Part shown: in pieces, positions 32,660 to 43,920 of the stretch
How the letters are laid out: each line of letters begins with the position of its first letter
Position numbering within the stretch: the stretch's first letter is position 1
Assembly (NCBI RefSeq): GCF_003576645.1
Contig: NC_044925.1
Location: 21,022,009-21,086,008 of the forward strand
From: Ipomoea triloba
Lineage: Eukaryota; Streptophyta; Magnoliopsida; Solanales; Convolvulaceae
Length of the DNA stretch: 64,000 nucleotides
Reading direction: 5' to 3'
Program-made: the position numbers and the translations under genes
The notes under the pieces: generated by a model
Seen by the model: the letters and a program-made list of their open reading frames with translations, nothing else
Told to the model about the DNA's origin: nothing
The model's database searches: none

Positions 32660-34642
32660 TCAACCCACTGAAACAGCCACATCAGGGATGTCTTCAGAGC
32701 TAGATGTATCAGTATCAGTATCAAGAACAAGCAAGGGGTTATCTATATGTGCATCCTTCACATTTAGATAACAATTAGCTTTATCAAACACAAGTCTCTG
32801 TATATTCCTAGGTAGCAATCCAGAATCCCACAACTCCATGAATAGATTAAATACAAGACTAGAATGATGTGATTTGTGCAGAAGTTTCTTCATCAATCTG
32901 AAAGTAATATGGTTAAACCGAAGCCCTCTATCATTAATTTCAAGAAGTATCTTTTTAATCATTCTAACATCTCCATCTTTACATGCTCTTGATAGCATCA
33001 AATTGTAGGTGTGTATATTTGGAGCCAAACCAATTTCCTTCATCTCATTAAACAAAATATAAGCATCTCCAACAAGGCCACCTTTGAGGAGCCCATCAAG
33101 GGCAACCGTATAGGAAACAACATCAAGCTGGAACTTCTCTGCTACAGCTTTCCTGAATAATCTGATAGCCTGATGAAATTCACCACACTTTATAAGCTCA
33201 TTAATGATCACAGTGTGAATATGAGCATCAAGTCCATGTTGAGACTTTACAATTCCCCAATAAACGTTAACTGCTTGACTAGTCTTACCTAATCTGCATA
33301 ACCCACTCAATAATCCAGTAAAAGTATACTTATCTGGTTGAAAACCTCTATCTATAATGTCATTGTAAAACTCAACAGCACCAGCAGGATAACCAGCTTT
33401 GCAAAAATAGCTCAGAAAGGAGTTACACACAACTAAATCAGCAGTTATGTCTAGTCCACTGATCAGTATAGGTAAGAGGATGAATTCCTTAGACAAACAA
33501 ATGGTTGACATTATAGAGGAAAGTGTATAAGAATCAGGGGTCAATCCCCGCTCAGTTAAACTACAGAAAACATCAATTGCATCATCATAACTCCCTATTT
33601 TTGAGAGACAATCTATAAGTACATTGCACATAACCAAATCAGGGTAGCATCCCTTAGATTCCATAGCTGCTAAGATCTCAAATGCCTTGCTAGTCATCTG
33701 AGATTCTAAATATCCCTTGATTAGAGAGGTGCATGCTACAATATTTGGGGTACATCCACCAGCAATCATCTTAGCTAGCAAATAATCAGCAATATCAAGC
33801 CTGCCAGACTTAGAATATCCATCAATTAATATACTCCAAACACGCACAGAGGTAGGAATGCCCAAGACAATCATAAGACCCAACAATTGTGTAGCCTCTG
33901 CTAACTGACCTAATTTACAATAACAACTCAAAACGAATGAAAATGTCTCAGGTTTAAGATAATAGCCTTTCCTCAACATGCTCCTAAGTACACCTTGGAG
34001 ATTAACCAAATCCTTGAGTTTGCACAAATGATACACAGCAGTGCTAAAAGTTAAGAAATTAGGGACCTGGGTCTCCTTCAAAACTTGAAGTGCTATACCT
34101 ACACGCCCAATCTTGAACAGCACATCCATCAGTATGTTCCTAGCAAACGTGTTTGGTGTGTACCCATACCTAAGCATCTCCTCAAAAGTCATGAAAACCA
34201 TACTGTGCATTCCTCCAAACCAATAAATTCTCAAAAACAGCAATAAATCCCCTGCCTTTATCACAGAACCCACATTCTCCAACTCATCAAGAAGTCCTTT
34301 CAATGTTCTGAACCTCTGAGTGAGTCGAGAGACTACATTCACCATGTGTGCAAAAGCTCCCTTTTGATGAAAGTAATTTGGTTGTTTAGCACACCATAAG
34401 AAGAAGCAAAGAGAAATCAGATCAGAATGGCAATTCAGAAGAGTGGATTCTACAACCTGTGGGGTGAGGATGATTCTGTAAGTCGCTGGAGCTTTGCAGA
34501 AATGCTCGGTGGAGGAAGAACTTTGATGAATGTTGACTGGATAATCAATGGGTGGATAGAGACTGTGAATTGAGGAGAGAAATTGGGTTTTGGTTGATTG
34601 ATATGAAAGCCTGACTAAGAGGCATTTGGATCTCCATAGCAT
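32660..34642 (-). CDS. P-class pentatricopeptide repeat protein, single exon
   Basis: 660 residues from the ATG at 34642. The open frame extends further upstream, but only with a TTG codon. The start is followed by MLWRSKCLLVRLSYQSTKTQ, a basic, Ser/Thr-rich leader as in mitochondrial targeting. About a dozen repeats of 35 residues follow, e.g. PNIVACTSLIKGYLESQMTS, PDLVMCNVLIDCLSKIGSYD and PDKYTFTGLLSGLCRLGKTS. There is no E or DYW domain, so this is the P class, which binds organellar RNA for processing, stability or translation. It resembles the protein annotated At1g16830 in Arabidopsis, but that match is from memory. The end is acidic (DTDTDTSSSEDI). The RNA target cannot be predicted here. 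Confidence 0.9.
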   Translation of the reverse strand: MLWRSKCLLVRLSYQSTKTQFLSSIHSLYPPIDYPVNIHQSSSSTEHFCKAPATYRIILTPQVVESTLLNCHSDLISLCFFLWCAKQPNYFHQKGAFAHMVNVVSRLTQRFRTLKGLLDELENVGSVIKAGDLLLFLRIYWFGGMHSMVFMTFEEMLRYGYTPNTFARNILMDVLFKIGRVGIALQVLKETQVPNFLTFSTAVYHLCKLKDLVNLQGVLRSMLRKGYYLKPETFSFVLSCYCKLGQLAEATQLLGLMIVLGIPTSVRVWSILIDGYSKSGRLDIADYLLAKMIAGGCTPNIVACTSLIKGYLESQMTSKAFEILAAMESKGCYPDLVMCNVLIDCLSKIGSYDDAIDVFCSLTERGLTPDSYTLSSIMSTICLSKEFILLPILISGLDITADLVVCNSFLSYFCKAGYPAGAVEFYNDIIDRGFQPDKYTFTGLLSGLCRLGKTSQAVNVYWGIVKSQHGLDAHIHTVIINELIKCGEFHQAIRLFRKAVAEKFQLDVVSYTVALDGLLKGGLVGDAYILFNEMKEIGLAPNIHTYNLMLSRACKDGDVRMIKKILLEINDRGLRFNHITFRLMKKLLHKSHHSSLVFNLFMELWDSGLLPRNIQRLVFDKANCYLNVKDAHIDNPLLVLDTDTDTSSSEDIPDVAVSVG

Positions 34643-35623
34643 TTCTGATATGAAAGCTTGTGCAGCTAAAAATAAAGCATCAAGAAAACTCGACAGAGAG
34701 GTGTTTGAATCCAGGTGAAGAGAGAACCCGCTATCACCAATATTCTTGTCACTGCCGCATTTTCTATTACACAGTAACAACAACCATTAGAGGAAGGCAA
34801 CAATTATATATCCTTACATATCTCTCATGTCTTTATGTATGTGTGTCAGTGTGTGTAAAGACTAAAAATGTGATGGAGTCAAATGGATTGTAGCATCTAA
34901 ATAATGTATTTCTACTTGAAATACCATAGTATGTAAAACAACTTGATGAATGGCATCATGCATAATAATAACATGAGGTTTATGAATTTTTCTTTTAGGG
35001 TCCCAAAAAGAAAATTTTCAAAATGTTTAACTTGGGAATGTAAGAAAAAATATACAATCAAAGTTAGCTAAGATTGTTGCAAAATTATAGATATTAGATT
35101 TCCAGCATCTATATGGCAGAAACAGGCAGAAACCCCAAATTCATCCATTTCTTAAAACTTATATTTAATCTAACACAACAGTATAACAACTCAGGAAACT
35201 AGCCCTCCTTCAGAATACTATAAATGAACAATAAAGTAACAAAATGAAGTTAAACCACTTTTCCATCAAATGCAAAACTCAGTAAGTATTCTACAAAATG
35301 ATCTCTTGTAGCATCAATTGAATACAAATTAAACACAGACAAATTTAAAGAGCAGCAAAGAACCTGGTAAGACCATCCAAGGCTGTGGCAAAGCACTAAA
35401 GCACGACACTGCCACACCGGTGAAGAGTTTTGCAACGATTAGCAAAGGAGTTGATGCTTCAGTGTTTGAAGAGCTGCAATTCTGAGAAGCTATAATTGGA
35501 AACTTGAAAAAAGAACAAAACAAAAACAAAAAACCAAAAAAAAAAAACAAAAAACAAAAAACAAAAAAACAAAAACAAAAAACATAAGCTATAGGAGAGG
35601 CAAAAATGAATCTTACCTGCACC
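34643..35623. other. Upstream region of the PPR gene, possible untranslated exons
   Basis: On the minus strand, 35484-35363 (acceptor TTCTCAG, donor CAG/GTTCTT) and a segment ending near 36570 (donor CG/GTATCC) look like spliced exons. Joined, they give no ATG-started frame, so a 5' untranslated role for the PPR transcript or a noncoding RNA is possible. An A-rich tract occupies 35505-35582. Confidence 0.35.
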
Positions 35624-36182
35624 TAGGGGTGGGCACTTCGGGATTTGGTACGGTTTTTTTCGGTTTCGGTTTCGGTATCGGTATTTCGGTATTACAAAAA
35701 ATGATACCATTCGGTTTTACAATAAAGTTCGGTTCGGTTTTGGTTCGGTATGAACAGTTCGGTTTCGGTTCGGGATTCGGTTCGGTTTAGGATGTTCAAT
35801 TTTCAACATTTACTAATTTTTCAAATAACGCACTGCCAAACAATACATATTCGCATAATCCAAAGTCTAAAATATAAATATTACATAAAAACAAAACAAT
35901 TCAAACACAAAATTAACATAGCAATCCAAATTGTAAAGTAATATCTTGTACATCCATCATCCCCTCATCACGGATCAATATTCATTATTATTATTTATTA
36001 TATATATTTAAAAAACCGAACGGTTTTCGGTTTGGTTCGGCAAAAACCCGAACCGAACCGAACCGTTCGGTTTCTCTATATTAAGTACCGTTCAATTCTT
36101 TCGGTTTATACCGAACCGAACCGGACTACTTCGGTACGGTTCGGTTCGGTTCGGTAAAACCGAACCAAAGTGCCCACCCCTA
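35624..36182. mobile_element. hAT-type MITE with CGGTTCGG subterminal repeats
   Basis: Inverted ends TAGGGGTGGGCACTT and AAGTGCCCACCCCTA. The perfect 8 bp target duplication CCTGCACC lies at 35616-35623 and 36183-36190. The outer 100-150 bases on each side are packed with CGGTTTCGG, GGTTCGG and CCGAACCG words, the usual transposase-binding-like subterminal repeats of hAT elements. There is no transposase frame in the 559 bp. Confidence 0.9.
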
Positions 36183-37124
36183 CCTGCACCTATCCCAAAC
36201 AAATCCTTTACATAGTAGTTGTATTAACAAAACAAGAATGATCTGACAAAGAAAATGTTATCACTTTTCCTTTCCGCAATTAAAATAAAAAGATCAAAAA
36301 AAAAAAAAAATCAATAAGTTGAAATAAACACATTCAACAAATCTTTCAAAATTATTATATGCATACTACTACAATGTATCATCATTAACTATTCAGAATT
36401 TTTCTTACACAAAACTCGGAACTTCAAATTTCCATTTGGCTGCCAACAAACAAATTTCAGAAAGCAAACAATTGGAAATGGCACAGTGCATAAGAACAGA
36501 GGCACAAAACAGAAAATCTAGATAATATAAACCCCAGGAGCTTCACAGAAAGCACAAATGACAGGGGATACCGAGTAGCTTGAGTGCTTGAAGTTTCCCT
36601 AGCAATCGGCGCTGGTGACTGCTTCCGACTTCCAAGGAGATTGACAGAAAAGGGAGCGGACACCGGAGACGGAGAACTACAGTCTGGGTCTATGATAGGG
36701 AGTTAGGGAGAGGGCAAGCAGCCGGAGAGTACAAAGGTTACAAATCTCTTTTCTTTACGGACTCCCTATGGTTTTTAAATGATTTATATAATTAATAATT
36801 AATAATCTCACATATAGTTCAAGAACTCGGGACAACTCAGTCAAGTTAGTGGAACAATTGTCTTGGTAAACACAAAGTTTCAAATTCAACTCAGAGAATG
36901 TCTAGTGTCACAAGGTAAACTTCACTCATATCAATAATACAACTTTATATAGGGGTTATGGACTTTGCGGTAAATCAAACTTCAAGAAATTGAACCAAAA
37001 TTGAGTAATAAATTTAAAATGAAAAATAGCATTTTTATCCTTCGATTTGGATTCCGGTTTCAAACCGGCAGCTCCATGTTTCAGAAAATGGTGAACCAGA
37101 ATCAGAATTCTAAGAAGGTTCCAC
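36183..37124. other. Intergenic, with possible promoter near 36700
   Basis: The 36560-36720 segment is richer in G/C, and read on the minus strand it looks like a leader exon (CTCTCCCTAACTCCC). A SINE-like scrap lies near 36835-36910 (CAGTCAAGTTAGTGGAAC, GTCACAAGGTAAAC). The rest is AT-rich. Confidence 0.4.
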
Positions 37125-37912
37125 TTAGAGATGTCAATGCTGGCTGGCGGGACGGGCCCGCCAAAATGCGGGCCTCAAGGGGGCCAGCTCCTTAGGCCAG
37201 TGGGGATAGGCGGGGCGTGTTAATAGCATAAATTGTGAAAAATATGGTGTTTATTAATAGGAGAAAGTAAAGAAAGACGAGTAAGGTTCGTAGTGGTTTT
37301 AATGGAGGATGAGGTGGTTGGTGAGGCAAAGCAGAGTTGGACAAGGAACCAACTGGGGATGGCTGCCATCTCTGCTTCCCGCAGAAGCTCAATTTTGGCA
37401 GCCACATATTGACCCTCTCATACACAAAGCCATCAATATTATTAATTGCAATTTGGCCTACATTCCTTTACATCCTAGAAATCAGATAACCTCATCTCTC
37501 TGAACTACATTTCACTACATTACCTGCTGGAGGGCTGCTCGCTGGGACTGGTTGCCAGAGACCAGAGGGCTGCGTCGCTAGGCCGATCTCGTCGCTGCTC
37601 CGGCAGCTCCGCCTGCCTGCTCGGAGAGTGCTCGCTGTCGGCTTTCGCTGGGGAGAAGAGACGAAGAGTGAATGAGTGATTAGGATTTAGGATTTACTGA
37701 TTTACGAATTTAGGGCATTTAGCTAGTAGCCACTGTAATGCTTTTTTCTTTTTCTTAAATAGGCGGGCTGGGTTTTCCAACAAAAAAAAAAAAAGGCAAG
37801 CTGACCGACTAAAAAGCCTGCTATAATACAAACTTAAAAAATTAGAGTTGCTTTTTGTTGGACGGGACAGCGAACTAGCTCGACGGCTTGAGCCTATTTT
37901 GACGACTCTAAG
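37125..37912. mobile_element. Probable hAT-like element with GGGCCCGCC ends
   Basis: The left end CTTAGAGATGTCAATGC is followed by GGACGGGCCCGCCAAAATGC. The right end ATTTTGACGACTCTAAG is an imperfect inverse of it. Flanks GTTCCACT and GTTTCAGT agree at six of eight positions. The interior includes a G/C-rich region (37500-37660) and, on the minus strand near 37420-37200, a short frame with a hydrophobic helix that may be a captured gene piece but was not identified. Confidence 0.4.
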
Positions 37913-38844
37913 TTTCAGTTCCGATTCTAAAATCGATGATTCAATTTGATTTTTTTTTCTATTTTTGAAATAGTCTAAATTCAACAATTAATATATTTAA
38001 GAATTTTTTCATTTTAAAGTTTTTAAATGGTTATATCAAGTATTTAAACTTTAAAGTTCAACTTAAAAAATAAAAATAATTGTTATATTAAACTTTAAAT
38101 AAAACTTTAATCAAATAATAATTAAATTTTAATCAAATAATTTTTATTTAAATTTTAATCAAAAAAATAGTTACAACTTTAAATTAAAAAAATAAAAATC
38201 ATATATATGTGTTTTTTTTATTATGAATATTCGACCTTTAAAAGCTTAACTTTATTAAATGCATGAATTTCTTATAATTGGAAAATAAAAAAAATCATAT
38301 TAGTGTAATTTTTCATGCCAAATGAGAAAATTCGACCTTTAAAAATTTAATTTTAAAGGCAAAATTTTCGTATTCATGACTTTTTCTTAATCAACCACCT
38401 ATATGATTTTTTTTTTCAAAATACAAATTATATACATCTGTGTTTTGAACCAAAAAAAAAAAATCATATACATGTATTTTTTGTTTTAATTATTGATGAT
38501 ATTCAGGCCTTTAAAAAAACTTAATTATAAAGGAATGAATTTTTTATAATTGAAAAAAAAATCATATTGGTGTTTTTTTTCATACTAGATGAAAAATCGA
38601 GAATATAATTTTAAAAAGTGTGAACTTTTCAAGATGGAAAATTTACCCTTTAAACTTGTCTGCTAAGGTTGAGAAGGTTTTTTTTTTTTTTTTTTTGTCA
38701 AAGATGAGAAAAAGAAAAGAAAAGAAAAAGGTGTGCATTTGGATCTTTTTAAAAAATAAATAAATTATTTTCTTTGTTTTAGATCAACTTGGCATTGACA
38801 CCAAAAATCTTTAAAAAATATATGTCATTGCACACTTGCGCTTA
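37913..38844. other. AT-rich intergenic stretch
   Basis: Extremely AT-rich, with repeated TTTAAA and AAAATCATAT words and poly-T runs (for example 38680-38697). No gene recognised. Confidence 0.6.
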
Positions 38845-39250
38845 GAGCATCCTTATCAGTGGAGTTTTTTCGCGATTCTTGAGGAGTTTTTGTAAGTGTG
38901 ATTAGGAAAGAGAATATTGGAGAAAAGATTTAAAAAAAAAAGAAAAAGAAAAAAGAAATGAATATGACAGATGATTAAAAAAAAATATAAAAGTTGGGTT
39001 GAAAGTCAAAGTGGCTGCTAGCTGGTGGCCACTCTAACACGACCCTACACACGCGCCCCCTGGGGCGTAAAGTGCGATGAAACGCGCTTCTCTGCAAATT
39101 TTTTTTTCTTTTAGTTTCCTCCTGCCACACCTGCAAAATCAAAGAGTTTGCAGGAGAAATGTTAGCTCCAAAATCTGGTCTCACATCTGTGTTTATCTAA
39201 GTTTTTTCTTACTAACAATAACCAAGTATAATGCGCTGATATGGTTACTC
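38845..39250. mobile_element. GAGCATC MITE
   Basis: Starts GAGCATCCTTATCAGTGG and ends GCGCTGATATGGTTACTC, with TTA on both sides (38842-38844, 39251-39253). The left part AGTTTTTGTAAGTGTGATT is the inverse of the right part of copies at 6055-6415 and 40844-41192. A G/C-rich patch (CACACGCGCCCCCTGGGGCG) lies in the middle. Confidence 0.7.
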
Positions 39251-39255
39251 TTAGG

Positions 39256-39480
39256 CATGTAAATGAGTTGAGCCGAGCTCAGGTTGGCTCAAGATCAAAT
39301 TCAATAAAAATATGATGACTCGAGCTCTCGATCGAGCCTTAAAATTGAAGCTCAAGCTTTGCTCGTCAAATTTTATATAGTTCGAGCTCGGGTCCATTGG
39401 CTCGATTCGCTTGAATTTTCGAGTTTGAGCTAAAGTCATATTGCTTGAACTTTCAAGCTCTAGTTTGATCTATTTTACCT
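39256..39480. repeat. GAGCTCG-rich hAT-like fragment
   Basis: Dense words GAGCCGAGCTC, CGAGCTC, GCTCAAG and CTCGATTCG in both orientations, with a possible start ATGTAAATGAGTTGAGC. It resembles subterminal repeats of hAT-type elements, but no closing end was found. Confidence 0.4.
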
Positions 39481-40843
39481 CATGTTCAATTAATATTTTT
39501 TTTTTGAAGATTATTCAATTAATATTTAATACTAGTAATATAAATTGTTGTATCCACTATCCATACATAAATAATAATAATAATAATAATAAAAAGAAGC
39601 ATGATAAAATTTAAAGTTCAAAGTAAAATATAAAACTTATGTTCGAAGTCCAAACTATAAATATTCAAAGTTCCAAGCACTCAAAGTAAGTTGACACAAC
39701 TACAACAATAGTGGTGTCAAAACAAGTTCACAACAACTACAACCACTAAATATATTTCAATTTGTTATGGTCCTATAAAGTATTCACAGAGCTTCATGAT
39801 AGAAGCAAAAAAGCAACAAAAAACACAGTCAATTCCGTCCCAAGAACGAGACATAAACTTACAGTTCCGAGCTGGTCATTTCAAACAATAGTGTTACACC
39901 CAGGGGAGTAACAAAAATAGTCCTATCCTCCCTACACTAATAATAATGCCTCACGATACTACAAAGAAATTGTGCCAAAATCATAAGTAAAAAATATCTC
40001 ATGGGGAAACAAGACTCTTGGTTTGTGCCAAACTTATTCCCATATGTCTCAAATGCACTCTTGCAATTTTATTCCAGTATGTCTCACATGGTACTTGACT
40101 TCCATGATTACGCGAGCATAATATATATAAATAATAAATTTGTAATTCACCTATTAGTTTAATCATAAGAGAATATATACAATCGTATAAATGTAAATTG
40201 AACGTAAGCATAAATATATTCTAAATTCCTACATATATGTGTCTTTGCATATTACGTATATATTACGTAACATATGTATTGTTATTAGGTGATTGTGAAT
40301 GTGCAAAGAGAGAGAAATGATTTATTGTTACTCCAAAAAAAAAAAAAAAGATTTATTGGTATGAGAAAATGATGTACATAATCCGAACTCCGAAGACAAG
40401 CTCCCTATTTATTACGGAGTATTAATCTTTGAACAAGAATTCTAAAGCCTATACAACTCTCCTTGCGGTTTGGTTCCGGTTCCAAATCGTCAATTCACAC
40501 TATCAAAAATATGAATTTTATACTTATTTGTTGTTTAGAGACTCGATAAAAGTGCAATCCAAAAATTTGTCTTGTCAAACTTTATTATAAGAAGAATTTG
40601 TAGATAGAATATTACGAGTCTCATTGTACATAGTCAACAGGTGCCTCCATTGAGGCTTAAACCCAGTCCCATCATCCATGTAGGAGTGTAAATCGGGACA
40701 CCAAGTGCCACTAAACCACAAGATCTTTGGCATAAATATTATTGGATATACTCATTGGACAGGGCTTATCAACGAGAATTCTAACATAGAACAATATAAC
40801 CAAGGTAGTCAACGAATTCACCCCCTCTCAAGTATACTTTTAG
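39481..40843. other. AT-rich intergenic stretch
   Basis: Contains an AAT microsatellite (about 39570-39590) and no recognisable gene. Short frames lack family similarity. Confidence 0.6.
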
Positions 40844-41192
40844 AGCATCACCATCAATGTATTATAAGGATATAATGTCAGAAATTATGTCATGGTGACA
40901 AGAGAGAGAGTATGAGAGAGAGTGTTTGGGATTCATCTGCAAATTAGGAGTTATTTCTGACATTTATGACATCAAACAATGAAGCAAAGAGCATCTGCTG
41001 CTGATGCGGGCGCGTGTAGTGCACGCGCCCGCAAGGCGCGCCTGACATATGCATTTAATTTTATTTTTTTTTGCTTTTTAAATTCAGTTTTATTTTGTTT
41101 TTTTTATTCACCCATTCCCATTTTCTCTTTCCTAATCACACTTACAAAAACTCCTCAATTACCGCAAAATATCCCCACTGATAAGGATGCTC
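40844..41192. mobile_element. GAGCATC MITE
   Basis: GAGCATCACCATCAATG to CTGATAAGGATGCTC, flanked by TTA (40841-40843, 41193-41195). It includes the family's G/C-rich patch (GGGCGCGTGTAGTGCACGCG) and CCTAATCACACTTACAAAAA. It lies about 200 bases beyond the 3' end of the RING gene. Confidence 0.75.
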
Positions 41193-41394
41193 TTACTACA
41201 TTTTTAATAGTACAATTCACCCCCTCTCAACATATTTGCTAGTTTTCAACTCCTTTAGAGAAGAACATCTCTGCAATTCCAACATGCTCTCCCAGCTGCT
41301 GATTTACACATAACCCACAAAAATCTAATCTGATCTGATGCTACTATACACAAAACTCTGATCTGATTCAAAAAAATGAACACCAGGAGGAGCT

Positions 41395-43920
41395 TCATGG
41401 TTCACCAGTGACACAGGGAATGCAGGGAGGATCTTCAGCTTGTTCCTTAGGTGTGATTTTCTCCAAGCATTCAGCATGAAACACATGGTGACAAGGAAGA
41501 ACAGCGACAACCGGTGGCATACGAGGCTGAGACAGCGGGCCATCTGGAGTGAACGCGACATCCCTCTTGCATAGCCAGCATTGCTCCCCGCTTGGCTGAA
41601 GAGACGGTATAGATTCTAGCGATGGCGCAGAAACTGGCGATGGCGTAGAATCTGAATCCGTCGATGATGAAGTAGAATCTAAATCTCGCATTTCTGTAAG
41701 CAAAAGAATCAGAATGCTTTTCCAAACTCAAATTCGTACAGCATTGCACGAAACGAATCAGTTGAACAACTCTACAGCATAAATTTTGGCGATGGAGGAA
41801 CCGAGGAAGTACCGTGCTCAACCACAGGAGGCAATGAAGGATGAGCAGAAGGTATGAGTTTTGAACGGGGCCGGACTCTGGACCAACCCCGAGGTGGATG
41901 GCCATGGATATTAGAAGCCCGAGGAATTCCTACAGCAACATTTGCACTAGGAATTCCTTGACCTATATCAAGTAAATGTCTTTATATCAGGAAACCAGCC
42001 AGACCATTTTCAATACAAATTTGACAATAAAAAAGCACCAAGAAGATACCGCTTGGAAATGACATACGATACCCAACATTTGGAGCCTGATATTGCTGAT
42101 AACGACCTGAAATGTTCATTAAAAAAATTAGTGACATTCGATAAAAGTGACCTTAGAAGGTATATCCGAAAAGAAATGCTTAAAAGGTATACCGCTTTGC
42201 TGGGTGCCAAACAGATCAGCTTGAGAAATACCAAACCTTATAGGAAATTGGTTTCTCATGACAGGTTGGATATTACTGCTTTCTGCAGCCTGGATTCTCA
42301 GTCCCTGAGAAAAGTAGTTACTGCCTGGGGGCAGATTCATAACTTGACCACTAGAGAACTGCTGACCTGTAGAAACTGTTCCCCGTCAAAGTTAGGATCA
42401 TAAGGATATGCAAACAATCAAGTAATTTAGTTCACCAAAACGGTATATCAATTAGTGAGACTGCAGCTAAAGGCGAGTTTGCAGAAGAAATGGGACTCAC
42501 CAACTGGTTGAATGCTTGATGAAAATGGAACACCTTGAAAGGCTTGTGTTCCACTACCCCCTAGAAATTAACCGAGTTTTACAGCATTAGGAGCAAAGCA
42601 ATATAACTGGAACAGTATTCCAGAGTTCTTAGTCCAAACGTAAAACTATAACACAGAATTGATGGCATGCCTTAATGTTAAACTAATGTTACAGGCTAGA
42701 TAGTTTAAACGACTTGCAATTTACAGTTCACCTAAATGATTACCCCTGGCAAAAGCTGCAAAACCTCCTCTATAAGCCATGGGAGTACGGAAATACATGG
42801 AAGATTGAGGTGACATGTTCCTCGTACTGTTTCCATAAAATGGTTGAGCTGTGACACATGCAGGATTAAAAGATTACAATACTAAAGGATAGATAATTTC
42901 AGTGATATTTTAGATTCAGAAAACGAATAGAAAGTATCACTTACCTAAATGGTTTTGGCCAAGTAAACCTCTATTACCCACGGGAACGTGAGAATATATG
43001 ACTCCAGGTGGCATGCTCCCTGCAATATTTGTGAAGCTTGGTGTCTGCCCAACAACATCTTGAGCTGTTACACATACTAGAATGGTTAGAAAATTCCACT
43101 ACCAAACAAGTCAGATTAGTTTATTCAAGATGTTAGGAAGCAAAAGGTGCTGCTAATTTGCTAAATGGAACGGATGATAGAGCTTTATTACCTCGAAAGC
43201 CTGGAGGCAAATACATTTGATTGTTTGTCGAACTGGTCGGACCAACAAGAGCTGAACTTCTACCACTGTTTGCAGAAGAAGGCTCATAGCTACCAAATAC
43301 AGTTTGTTCTGTCTGTGAAAAAGGTAATGAATTTTCACTCGGCCTACTACGCATAGCTGCATCATCATCATTAGCCAAGAATGTTGAGGTGCCCGAGCCA
43401 GAGGCTGGACTTGAAAGATCACCTACAAAGCTGAGTTGGGATCAAGGAACTCCTAATTTGTCTAATAGGAGAATAGTTGATAAATCGAAAAGACTATTTC
43501 ATCTAGTTTACCAGCAAATTCTTTGGTACCGAGTTTAGTTCTTGATCTCTTCTGTAATGGTTCTCTGATTCTTTCCCTTCCAGCTGTCTGGACTCTCTTG
43601 TCAATGTTTTTTGGAGAGCTAAGCTGAGCATCAACAGGCTGAACATCATTTTCTCTTCGGGTTATCATTCCTTCCAACTGTAGTAAAGTGTCTGCCAAGT
43701 ACTTCACCTCGTCATCATCTGAATCTGTCATATTACAATCATTTGTTGAACGGTGTGTTTCATTAAACCCCGCGGTGTTGCCAAATTGAATAGGATCATT
43801 AATATTTGCAGGAGGCAAAGATGTTAATGGGGAGGCATTTGCAATATCATCATCATCATCCCCTCGGGTTGGAGTCGAGGCTGGTAGGTTCTCCTTTTCA
43901 GGTGGTTTCTTTAATCCCAT
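41395..43920 (-). CDS. RING-H2 finger protein (probable E3 ubiquitin ligase), 9 exons
   Basis: Minus-strand exons are 43920-43512, 43422-43192, 43064-42945, 42848-42732, 42560-42501, 42366-42193, 42106-42050, 41962-41813 and 41693-41395. All are GT-AG, and every intron interrupts a codon after its first base. The product is 538 residues. The N-terminus is acidic (DDDDD, DSDDDEVKYLADTLLQLEGM). The middle is low-complexity, rich in Gly, Asn, Ser, Pro and Gln. The C-terminus has a RING-H2 pattern: CWLC, then PCHHVFHAEC, then CIPC, giving C3-H2-C3 spacing. RING-H2 proteins usually act as E3 ligases that recruit an E2 enzyme. The substrate is unknown. An intron probably splits the 5' leader (acceptor near 43952). 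Confidence 0.88.

Noticed and set aside
34643..34783. Extended N-terminus of the PPR frame
   Set aside because: The extension starts at TTG; the ATG at 34642 is followed by a plausible targeting peptide.
35459..35710. Phe-rich minus-strand frames
   Set aside because: They come from an A-rich tract (35505-35582) and hAT subterminal repeats.
36457..36663. Apparent 68-residue minus-strand protein
   Set aside because: Its first codon is GTG, not ATG, and spliced continuation gives only a short frame; kept only as a possible leader exon.
37192..37425. Membrane protein gene on the minus strand
   Set aside because: A short frame with one hydrophobic stretch inside a probable hAT-like element; no family recognised.
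42053..42403. Plus-strand 116-residue frame
   Set aside because: It is antisense to well-supported exons of the RING gene.
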